Part shown: positions 28,666 to 37,900 of the stretch, one piece after another | Position numbering within the stretch: the first letter of the stretch is position 1 | Layout: each line of letters starts with the position of its first letter | Assembly (NCBI RefSeq): GCF_028583425.1 | Contig: NC_072801.1 | Coordinates: forward strand, 23,270,001-23,334,000 | Direction of reading: 5' to 3' | DNA: 64,000 nucleotides | Origin: Eublepharis macularius | Taxonomy: Eukaryota > Chordata > Lepidosauria > Squamata > Eublepharidae | Notes under the pieces: model-generated | What the model was told of the DNA's origin: nothing | Databases searched by the model: none | What the model saw: only the letters and a program-made list of their open reading frames with translations | Program-made: the position numbers and the translations under genes

Positions 28666-28754
28666 GATCTCTGTGGCCTGGAGACCAGTTGTAATTCCGG
28701 GAGATCTCTAGCCACTACCTGGAGGCTGGTAACCCTACAGCCCTCCAGGAAGGG

Positions 28755-28850
28755 TTGTCAGCTCTGGGTTGGAGAAATTCCTGGAGATTTTGAGAGTGAA
28801 GCTGGGTTTGGAGGGGGAGCGGGACCTCAGCAGAGGGCCATTTTGTAGAG
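28755..28850. mobile_element. hAT-like MITE fragment
   Basis: AAGGGTTGTCAGCTCTGGGT and AGAAATTCCTGGAGATTTTG, one end of the TAGGGTTGCCAG family, abutting a LINE tail. Confidence 0.6.
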
Positions 28851-29225
28851 AGGGGGGTCTCAGATGTTTCGCTAACGAGTTAGGAACCATAGACCATTAT
28901 GTTGCCTTACATATTATCTGTTGCTTTAAATATGTACCCAGTACACTAATGCTTCATGTTGTTTAATATCAGTCCTAGAATTGATTATATTCTGTTTCAG
29001 CAATTCTTCAACCCCATATTGGATCCTTGCTAATGCCGTGTCTTTGTAAACTTGTATTCATTTACCCTATGGCATTGTTATGGAAATGTTTTTGACACTA
29101 TGGAAATGCCTGCCCTTGTCCTCGCTACTGATTGTACTAATCTCACACTATGTAATCCGCTTTGAGTCTCAGTGAGAAAGGCGGACTATAAATGACAAAT
29201 AAAAAAGAAATAATAAATAAAAATT
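28850..29225 (+). mobile_element. LINE 3' UTR, copy 1
   Basis: GGGGGGTCTCAGATGTTTCG to GAGAAAGGCGGACTATAAAT and an AATAAA tail. It is colinear with 29900-30240 for its full length. Confidence 0.7.
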
Positions 29226-29309
29226 CTTCGTGGCTGTTTTTTTTAGGGGATTTCCAGCATGCTCTGGAAATCAGTTTCAGGCAGATAGCTGTGTCGGTCT
29301 ACCATGGAA

Positions 29310-29430
29310 AAGCTAGATTTGAGTCCAGTAGCACCTTAAAGACCAACAAGATTTCCAAGATAAAAGCTTTCAAGCATCAAAGCGTCCTTCCTCAGATACA
29401 TTTAGAAGTGGACCTATGTAGGGTTTTTTA
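29310..29430 (-). mobile_element. Penelope-like 3' end fragment
   Basis: GATTTGAGTCCAGTAGCACC, TTAAAGACCAACAAGATTTC and AGCATCAAAGCGTCCTTCCT match the terminus of the 24997-26795 element. Confidence 0.65.
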
Positions 29431-29544
29431 TCTGGCCAAAAGGTGGGAGGGGGTGTAAGGTTGTAAGGTACAATAATACCTCCAGTCTAAGATATTGGGG
29501 GGGGGGCTTGAAGGGGGAAACACCGAGAGGCCCCAGAAGTTCAT

Positions 29545-30240
29545 CCAGAAGTTTGTGTAATGTAAAACCATCTATTCCATTGGCTACCTATCAGTTACCG
29601 TGCTCAGTTCAAGGTATTGGTTACCATATACAAAGCTCTTCACGGTCTTGGCCCAGCATACCTATGGGACCACCTCCCTCCCTATGTTCCTCCCTGGCAA
29701 CTTCGCTCATCTGAACAGGGTCTCTTGCAGGTGCCAGCCTGCACATGGGCGAAATCAACAGCAGCCCGCACATGGGCTTTCTCTGTGGTGGCCCCTACCC
29801 TGTGGAATGGCCTGCCTGAGGAGGTCAGGAGAGCCCCCACTCGTCTAGCTTTCTGCAAACTATGCAAAACTGAATTATTCAAAAAAGCTTTTGTATTGTA
29901 GGGGGGGGCTCTCAGATGCTTCGCTAATGAGGGACCACAGACTTCACCACTATGTTGCCGTATGTACTATTTGTTGTTTTAAATATGTGCTCCTATGAGC
30001 TACCTGTGTTTCATGTTGTCTGTCAGTCCTAGAATTGCTTATGTTCTGTTTCAGCAGTTCTTCAGCTCTGTATTGGACTCTTACTAATGTTATGTCTTCG
30101 TAAACTTGCATTTATTTACCCTATGGCATTGTTTATGAAATTGTGCTTGATACTGACTGTACTAATCTCACACTCTGTAATCCAGCTCAAGTCTCAGTGA
30201 GAAAGGCAGACTATAAATGACATAAATAAATAAAAAAATA
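29545..30240 (+). mobile_element. L2/CR1-like LINE, ORF2 end and 3' UTR, copy 2
   Basis: The plus frame at 29617-29901 reads YKALHGLGPAYLWDHLPPYV and TLWNGLPEEVRRAPTRLAFC and ends FKKAFVL, the C-terminal pattern of L2/CR1-type ORF2. The 3' UTR from 29900 matches copy 1 at 28850-29225. Confidence 0.8.
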
Positions 30241-30649
30241 TATATTTCCTTGGTCAGATCAGTTTCCTGTTCACACAGCTTAATCTTTGTGGCTTCTCTC
30301 ACAGATAAGCGCATATTGGATATATCATTTAAATATAGTGTTTATAAGCCCTCACTCTGCCCAAAGGCACTTCAGATGATCAGGAACTTTTAATATAGGG
30401 CAATAAACCAGCACTGCAGGCGTCACTCAGGTCAGTGGTGCAAACAATGGGTGTTATCCATTGCTCCCTCCTGAAAACCGATAGCAGCATCAAAAAGATC
30501 TGGTGAAATAAACCCCAGTTACGATTGCCGACACAGGATCTGAGCCTGGTGTATCCCAAAGCATTGGCAGACTTACTAGCGATTGGTTATGCTTGCCCCC
30601 AGCCACTAGCAGCATTCTAGGGCAGTGACTCTGGAAAATTTCTCTGTAA

Positions 30650-31190
30650 GTTAAATAGCCAAGGTGCAAAATTCCTAGAGATTTGGGTGGGGGTAGAGAA
30701 TGGAGAGGGTGGGGTTTGGGGAGGAGAGGGACCTCAGCGGAGTATAATGCCATAAAGTCCACCTTCCAAGGCAGCCATTTTCTCCAGAGGAACGGATCTC
30801 TCTGGCTTGGAGATCAGTTGTAATTCCGGGATATCTCCAGCCACCAACTATAAGTTGGCATCTCTATTTCCTTAGCAGGGTGTAATGCCATAGAGTCTGC
30901 TTCAGTTCTAAACAAGTATTTTCTTCAGGGCAGCTGTACTCTGTTGTCTGACAAGCTGTTGTAATTCCTGGAGATCTCCAGCCTCGACCTGGAATTGGGT
31001 GCAACCACAAATGACTACTGCATAGGGTTGCCAACTTTGGGCTAGGAAATTCCTGGAGGTTTGTGGGTGGAGCCTGAGAAAGGCAGGGTTTGGAGATGAG
31101 GGGGACCTCAGCAGGGTATGATGCCACTGGAAATCAGTGGTAAGTCCAGGAGATCGCCAGGCACCACTTGAAAGTTGGCAAGTGCCGCAG
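30650..31190. mobile_element. Cluster of three hAT-like MITE copies
   Basis: Three tandem but independent copies of the TAGGGTTGCCAG family: about 30652-30869, 30872-31012 (internally truncated) and 31025-31190. They share AATTCCTGGAGAT, GACCTCAGCAGGGTAT and CAGTTGTAATTCC segments. The third begins with an intact TAGGGTTGCCAAC. Confidence 0.65.
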
Positions 31191-31384
31191 GAGGTAAAAT
31201 TAACCACAAAACGGCTGCACAGGAGGCACAGCCAAATGCAAAATGTCAGGGAGTGAAGTAGTACATAACTCTAATAGGAACTTTCTCAACATTCAGGCAG
31301 AAGCTGTTTAAGAGGATACCTTTAAAAATGAGCATTGATGTTTACAATATTTTTCTTGCACAGCTCACCAGCAGTCAAACAGCA

Positions 31385-31562
31385 CAAATTTTGTTGGGGT
31401 GACAGCTGCTGCCAAAGCAACATTTTAAAAATCTGCACAGCCAAGCAGATCTCCACTGGCCAATCAGAAGCCCTACTGGGCAAAAGCCCCACCTGGTTTC
31501 CAAAAGAACACTTGGTGGAAGCCAGGAAAGATGTTGGCAGGCCACGCTGCGGATCCTGAATT
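31385..31562 (-). mobile_element. hAT-like element (CAGGGGTCCCC family), partial
   Basis: AAATCTGCACAGCCAAGCAG, CTCCACTGGCCAATCAGAAG and a closing GCGGATCCTGA are the inverse of the elements at 32580-32894 and 55779-56145. Confidence 0.55.
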
Positions 31563-32579
31563 AAAGTATACAAATCTGCTACAGACCTACAAATATTTTT
31601 CAAATGGCATCGCTTGGGATTGCCTCTGTTCAAACAGGTAAATGTGCAATACATTTGGAGCTAGTATGGTTGACTTGGTGGACTCATTTGGAAGTTATGC
31701 CAGGCAGCACAGACCTCTCCAAAAAACCCTCTTACAGTGCAGTCCTAAGCACGACTTCTACCCCTCAGTCAACTGAAGCCAAAAGGTGAGAAAGGGTTTA
31801 ACTCTGCACTGTGAAAGCATATTTTGATGAGCTTATGAAGCTAGGGGCAAATATAATTGATTATAGTGTGCTTGTTTTTGACAGAAATGGCGGAATAAAA
31901 AGATTTTCTGATTTTGCAAAGACTGAATGATCCCGAAAGCAACTGAACAGAAATCACTCAACATCATAATCATATTTTTTATTATTTTTATAAAGAACTT
32001 GGGTGTCTTACAGAATAACCAAAGACGGAAACACAAATTGCTGCCTTGAGGAGTTCTCAATCTACATTTCAAAGCTCAAGAACCCAGTTAGTATCGCTGA
32101 GTCTGTCCTTCCTCACAGCCATGTTAACAACACCTGTTACAGCAGAATAATGCTAATTTATTCCACTAGTCTGTCTTCCTGGTTTTGTATTTGGCCAATA
32201 CGATTGTTTATCTAAACGTGTGTCTGCAAGGTTACATTCACCCTCCAATTTCTTTACTTTCTCAGTGATTATGGTTGGGAGATCATCTTATTTCATTCCA
32301 GTATTTTCCGGAGCTATTAAGCTTCCCCAAACTTTCGTATAATCATCTCCTGAAATCTCTCTTTTAAAAAAACATCAGCGACTTCCATTTTCTTTAGATT
32401 TCCATTTTATCTGCTTCTTTTGTTTTTAGGCTCTTTCCTTTATTTTGGTATGTTTTAATTGTTGTTAGCTGTGTTGTTCGTAGATACACAAGCCACCTCA
32501 ACAGCATGGTTGGGTTAACTATTTTAAATACATAAGTATTGTATTGAGGCAGCACTTAAAAGTACACGGTCATATAGAG

Positions 32580-32894
32580 GAGGGGTCCCCAATATGGGGC
32601 CTGCGGGCACCATTGCACTTGCTGACACCTTTCCTGTTTTTAGAAAGTGGGTGTGGCCAGGCAGGGTTTTTGCCAGCTATGGCTTCAGATTGACTATTGG
32701 AGACTTGATTGGCTGTGCAGATTTTTAAAAACACTGCTTTGACAGTAGCTCCTTCCATAGCACAAGGATCTTAGGTTGTAGCAGCTATTTTATGGTTGGC
32801 TCGGCCTCCAGTGGCAGCCATTTTGTTGCTGCGCCACCATACTATGTCAGAGCTCCAAATGTGCCTGCAAACTCCAAAAGGTTGGAGCCCCCTG
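32580..32894 (+). mobile_element. hAT-like element (CAGGGGTCCCC family)
   Basis: GAGGGGTCCCCAATATGG opens, GGTTGGAGCCCCCTGGA closes. The interior GATTGGCTGTGCAGATTTTT and GCAGCCATTTTGTTGCTGCG is shared with 55779-56145. Confidence 0.65.
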
Positions 32895-33089
32895 GACTAA
32901 GGTGATCCAAATCTCATTAATGGTTATCTCATTACCAACAGTAACTGCCCTCATTCTATTCAGATTCTGCCATGGAGGGGAGGGGTCACATCCAGCCTGG
33001 ATTGTGCATTCCACCTCTTTCATGAACTTATTTACATTTACATGACCCTAACTCCCTGCACCCTCTCCCCCCTCCCCTCCCTACCTATA

Positions 33090-33195
33090 TATCTCTTCAT
33101 ACCCTCCATGCATCTGATGAAGAGAGCTGTGGCTCTTGAAAACTTATGCCACAATAAAGTTGGTTAGTCTTAAAGGTGCTACTGGACTCTTTGCT
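33090..33195 (+). mobile_element. Penelope-like 3' end fragment
   Basis: CATCTGATGAAGAGAGCTGT, GGTTAGTCTTAAAGGTGCTA and CTGGACTCTTTGCTATTTTG form the terminal sequence in plus orientation. Confidence 0.6.
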
Positions 33196-33469
33196 ATTTT
33201 GCTCCAAAGCACCCTGTCATTTATATACTTCCTAGGTAAAAAGAAAAAGGGGTCTTATGACGTCTAAAAAGGTAATTTTACTCAAGCATTTATTTATTCA
33301 TTCATTCAACTTATCTACCACCTATGTACCATGCCTGGTTCTTGAGTCCACTTCTTCAGATGCTGAGTGGATCCTTACTGTTCAGGCATTTAAGGGGTAC
33401 ATAAAACAAAAGGACTCCTAAATAAAATGACTGCATGGTAAATTTCCACTCATAGCACTGGAAGAAGTG

Positions 33470-33665
33470 GGCTTATAGCCCAGGTTAGTCTGATTTTGTC
33501 AGATCTTGGAAGCTAACAGTCAGCCGAGGTTAGTATTTGCATGGGAGACCAAGGGAAGTCCAGGGTTGCTCTGCAAAGGCAGGCAATGGCAAACCACCTA
33601 TGTTAGTTTCTTGCCTTGAAAACCCCTTGAGGGGTCACCATAAGTCAGTTGTGACTCAATGGCAC
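33470..33665 (+). mobile_element. 5S rRNA-derived SINE, first of a pair
   Basis: AGATCTTGGAAGCTAACAG and GCATGGGAGACCAAGGGAAG are 5S-like; the body has GGCAATGGCAAACCACCTAT and CACCATAAGTCAGTTGTGAC. Confidence 0.75.
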
Positions 33666-33694
33666 TTTCCCCAGCAGCGAATGGAATAAAATGA

Positions 33695-33885
33695 TAGCCC
33701 AGGCACGCCAGATCTGATCAGATCCAGGAAGCTTGGGAGGGTTGGCCCTGGTTAGTACTTGGATGGGAGAGCATCAAGGAAGTCCAGGACGGTTATGCAG
33801 AGGCAGACAATGACAAACCATCTCTTGCCTTGAAAACCCTACAGGGTCACTATAAATCAGAGGCAACTTGACAGCAATAGTAGAA
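33695..33885 (+). mobile_element. 5S rRNA-derived SINE, second of a pair
   Basis: ATCAGATCCAGGAAGCTTGG, GGCCCTGGTTAGTACTTGGA and TGGGAGAGCATCAAGGAAGT retain most of the 5S internal region. The body ends CACTATAAATCAGAGGCAAC. Same orientation as its neighbour, 30 bp away. Confidence 0.78.
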
Positions 33886-34179
33886 TAAAACCTTGTTAGT
33901 CTTTTAGGATGCACTAAAACCCGTCTATTTTATTTCATTTGTTGCTGCAACAAACTAACACAGCTTTCCCTTTCACATCGTTACTGTGGAAGTAAACACG
34001 ATCTATGAACTCACTGGGATTTACTTATGAGTAAACAAACAGCTTCCCTTGGAGGAAGAGTACAGTAAACAAGAAGATAGGTAATTCCAGCCACCCTCAT
34101 CTACGTAACAGCACCGAAACAAAACCGAAGTCCAGAAGGACAAAACTTATTCCAGCAAAAGCTCTTGCAAGAAACTGCC

Positions 34180-34368
34180 GCAAAGGCCGTCCCAGGTCCA
34201 TCTCTATGGCAACAAGCGGCCACGCACTTTCCCTTTCTTTGCGGGCTTCGCCGTAAAGCGCGTCGGTCGGCCGTCGTAAAAAAAAGACTAGACAAGCCGA
34301 GCGGCAGTTGGCAGAGCCCTTAGCAACGGGGCCCGGAGGCGATCCGGCCTTAGCAACGGGTGGCGAGC
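34180..34368 (+). promoter_or_regulatory. DNAAF5 CpG-rich promoter/5' UTR with RFX X-box-like motifs
   Basis: A CpG-rich stretch leads into exon 1. Two copies of CCTTAGCAACGGG lie 30 bp apart. The first extends to GAGCCC-TT-AGCAAC (34314-34327), close to the RFX X-box consensus GTNRCC-(0-3)-RGYAAC. The second is CCGGCC-TT-AGCAAC (34344-34357). A half-site ATGGCAAC lies at 34206-34213. RFX factors with FOXJ1 drive motile-cilia genes, which is what DNAAF5 is. No TATA box was seen and the transcription start is not fixed, so the two proximal motifs may fall in the 5' UTR. In human this region is also close to a PRKAR1B promoter. Confidence 0.5.
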
Positions 34369-34930
34369 ATGGCGGAGGAGGTAGCGGCGAAGGGCGAGGA
34401 GGCGCCGGGCCAGACCGTGTCGCGGCTGCTGTGCTGCCTGGAGACGGCGTCGTCCTCGCGGGCGGCCCGCCTGGAGGCCTTGGCGGGGCTGCGGGCAGCG
34501 CTGGTGGAGCGGGAGATGCCGGCGGAGGTGCTGCAGGAGCTCTTCGCCCGGCAACTGCTGCGCCCGCTGACGCGCTGCTTGCTGGCCGACCCGGCCGAGC
34601 GCTGCCGGGAGCTGGCCCTCGAGCTGCTCCGCCACGGCCTGGCCCACGGCGCGCAGCCCGACCTGGCGCTACCCGTCCTCATGCCGGCCCTGGCCCAGCG
34701 CCTTTGCGAGGCGGCCCCCGGCGCCGGCGACGCCCGCGAGGCTTGCGAGGAGCTCCGCCTCGGCCTGCTGCGCCTCCTCGGCCTCCTCCTCCAGCTCTGC
34801 CCCGGCGCCGCCCTGGCCCCGTACCTGCCCGAGGTGGTGCGCGTACTCCGCGCCTCCCTGCGCGACTCCTTCCCCGAGGCCAAGCGGGAGGCCTGCGCCG
34901 CGGCCGTCCAAGCCGCCAAGGCCATGCCAG
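34369..34930 (+). CDS. DNAAF5: DNAAF5 exon 1 (coding part)
   Basis: 562 nt, 187 codons plus 1 nt, from [20 protein letters not shown] to AVQAAKAMP, donor GTGCGG. It encodes the first HEAT-like helices, for example [20 protein letters not shown] (human [20 protein letters not shown]) and [16 protein letters not shown]. The exon lies inside a CpG island and is very rich in alanine, leucine and arginine codons. The GC-rich composition opens long spurious frames on both strands, which are shadows. Confidence 0.95.
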
Positions 34931-37900
34931 GTGCGGGCAAGCAAGGGAGAGGAGGAGGGCGCCCCTGGGTCTGCTCTGTTCTAGTTTATGCTTACAACAA
35001 CCCCGTGAGGTAGGCTCGGTTGAGAGACGGAGGACTGGCCAGGGGCGCCCAATGAATGTCGTGGTTCTGCCTCTTTCCGTGAAACCCAAGAGCATTGTTT
35101 TGTGTATCTAAAAATTTTTAGAGGCTGATTCCCTCGCTTTGTTTCCTTCTGTCCAAAAACGTCTACAGTTGGCGCTGGAAAGAGCAAGAGTCCAGTAGCA
35201 CCTATGAGAACAAAATTTGTGTTTGGGTATGAACAGACATCTGAAGAAGTGAGCTGTGACTCAGGAAAGCACATACCGTACCACAGATTTTTTTAGTCTA
35301 CTGGACTTTTGCTCTTTCCTACTACTACAGACAGACTAAGGTGGCTACTCATCTTGATCTATCTCAGTTGGCACTGGATTCATGTTCTTTTTCTAAATTG
35401 CTGTTTCAGCGGTTTCCTTGTTTGTGTGTTGGCCTTTTGTTTTGTATAGCTTCTTCGCTGGCACAAATCTGAGCTTTAAAGTAGCAGATCAATACAAATA
35501 TTATCTGTAACCAGCCTGAATGAAAGTCAATAAACACAAAGCATACTGTATCTGGAGACTTTTGCAGATGTGGGAATTGCAATCTCTGTGTTCATAATTG
35601 GGTGTTTTCGAGGACGGTAATGGCTTTACAAATTAGGAACAAAGTAACAGGACTGTGCCCTGAGAGCCTAGATCAGTGGCTACTGCATGGGCAAATTGAG
35701 CTGTTGTTTTGATCTATATGATCCATAATCTTTTTGTCTGCAGTGGCCAGCAGATGCCTCTTAAGAAGTCTACAGCCCAAGCTAATGTGTGTGTTTCCCC
35801 TCCTGCCTGGCAGCTACTATTCAGAGGCACACCATCCCTGCTTATGACAATTAAGTTTCTTTATCATTCAGTGCAGGGGTCTGCAACTTTTTATAATTAA
35901 AGAGCCAGCCAAGGTCAAAATTCAAAGCAAAGGATCAATAATGAGCTAGTTGTGGAATTGAAAATATATGACTTGCCATGACAGAGAAGTGATATGTTAG
36001 TTAATAATCTGTAACATTTCTGCAGGCCAGACACCAGTTGTACATCATTTATTAGGAAGTGCCCCCCACAAGGTCTCACGATAAGTAATTTACGCAGGAG
36101 TGCTCTCTGTAATTGTTTTATTTATTATTTGCTTCATTTATGCCCCTCCTTTCTTCCCAATGTGGACCCAAAACAGCTTATGTCATTCTTCTCTCCATTG
36201 TATCTCACAACAGCAGCCCGGTGAGGTGTGTTAGGCTGTTCGTGTGTTATGTGCCGTCAAATCGCCTCCAACCTATGGCAACCCTGTGAAGGAAAGACCT
36301 CCAAAACAGAGTATGTAAAAGAAGCCATGACCTTTGATTTGCAAAACCTGAGCAAGGCTGTCAATGATAGTACGTTTTGGAGGTCATTAACTCATAAGGT
36401 CATCGTAAGTTGGAAGTAACTTAATGGCAGATCACACACAAATCCAACTGGCCCCAAGTCGTCGCAGAGTAGGGGTTCATACTTGGATCTCCCAGATCCT
36501 AGTCTAACCACTACAGATCACTGGTTTTAGTGCACTGGCACACATCTGAGCACAGTTTACATTTGTATACTTGACTGTTTACCGCTGTCATTTCCCTGTC
36601 TGTAAAGCATCTCGAAGAATCCCTTTAGTCCTGTAAAAATCCATGTCTGCCATATCTATTGTGTACTGGTCAATGTAGTACGCTACTTTGCGTATAGTAC
36701 ACTGTAATGAAGATTTCGTTGCCCCTTTTTAAAAGACGGTTGGTTCTGTATGGAGCCTCAGATTGCACACTGTGTTCAGATGTTTTCTGTCAATTTCTCT
36801 GCACATATCAAAATGCTCTTGTATATTAGAACGCAGTATCCAGATTGTGTTTTGTATATGCATATGCAATGAATTGTATGTACAGCAAAGTATATGACCA
36901 GATAAAAAGCATAACTGAATTCTTTCTTTTTCTTGACAAGAACATTTTCACATGCAGTCGGAAAGCTTGATCAGCCCCTTAATGCAGGCCATTTCCCACC
37001 AGCACTTCCGAGTTCGTGTCTCTGTGATTCAGGCCACGGGAGCTGTGATTCAATTTGGCAATGTGAAGTCTTTGGATGATGTGCTTTCTCATTTAGCCCA
37101 GCGATGTTTTGACAGTATCCCACAGGTAACATAACATCTGGGTTGGGATTCGATTCAGACTTTTCTTCGTTTATGGACAAAGTTAATATTATGAATTCTA
37201 ATAGCTTTTTTGAGAAGTTTTTGTTTAGATTTATACCCCACTTTTCAGTCGGTTTGGCCCTCAGAGAAACTTATAATCAAATTGGTCACAATTTGGCACA
37301 AATTGTTGGTATTGAAACAATCCTGACTGGTGTGGAGCGGTAGAGATTTTCCTTTGCACAGAAGTCAATTGATCTATCCCGGCAGTTATTCAGCGGCAAT
37401 GCATTACAAAGGGGAAACAGGCAATTGAGGGGTTGCACCTTCGCTCTCACCCCAAACTCTAAATGAGTTTGCCTCTTCCCCACCTCACCTCTTCCTGCCC
37501 CAAGTGCTGTAGTCTGCTGTGCCCGTAAGATTGATGGGGGGCAGGGCTCTCTTAATTAGGCCAGACTAGTGGCTCTGGCTCTCTTCTTTCCACCTTCATT
37601 CCTGACAGCAGCAAGAGTGCTCCAGGGTTGTTGGTGACAATGATTAACGTCCTGTTCCAAGGCTGCCGCCTTGCTTGACTGCAGCACCAACCACCATCTA
37701 TGTGGGTCCCAAAATTGTGTCCCTGATGTCCAAATTGAGGGTGGGCTGGGGAAGATGTACCTGTTGAAATTCATGCCTCTGCAAGTTAACACAGTTGCTG
37801 CTAGAAGTGTACAATTATGCCTGTACAGACTCTTTGTTTCTGTGAAATGCATGTTTCTAAATAGGAACTCCAGTGGGAATGGTTGGAAATTTTTCCTCTG

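Larger units (their letters stand above)
27768..28737. mobile_element. hAT-like MITE split by a CR1 insertion
   Basis: TAGGGTTGCCAGCTCCAAGC at 27768 and GGAGGCTGGTAACCCTA ending at 28737 are the two termini. Flanking octamers GGGCCCTC and CAGCCCTC agree at 6 of 8. The core is cut after GGTGAACTGAT (27917) and resumes at GATCTCTGTGGCC (28669). Confidence 0.75.
23174..34368. other. Region between the first coding exons of PRKAR1B and DNAAF5
   Basis: 11.2 kb that must contain the PRKAR1B noncoding first exon(s) and both promoters unless one lies elsewhere. It holds LINE tails, a Penelope-like element, the CpG-rich stretch at 27 kb, clustered hAT MITEs and a pair of 5S-derived SINEs. Intervals 24250-24990, 30250-30640 and 31570-32570 show nothing recognisable. 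Confidence 0.75.
34931..36940 (+). other. DNAAF5 intron 1
   Basis: A SINE remnant begins about 45 bp after the donor (34975-35075). A Penelope foldback lies at 35180-35345, and a SINE split by a BovB piece at 36115-36525. The rest is AT-rich without recognised features. Confidence 0.8.

Noticed and set aside
28131-28715. 194-codon minus-strand ORF as a host gene
   Set aside because: It matches the CR1 ORF2 C-terminus and lies inside a transposon.
33470-33885. 5S rRNA genes
   Set aside because: Only partial 5S similarity, with substitutions and deletions, attached to SINE bodies; no terminator.
34360-34368. Alternative upstream start (GTG) giving three extra residues before the DNAAF5 Met
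   Set aside because: Vertebrate nuclear genes start at ATG; the ATG at 34369 has a strong Kozak context.
34308-35111. 267-codon plus-strand open frame (and several minus-strand frames) over the GC-rich island
   Set aside because: Low-complexity Gly/Ala/Arg/Pro translation produced by GC-rich sequence. The real DNAAF5 exon 1 frame overlaps and is supported by protein homology.
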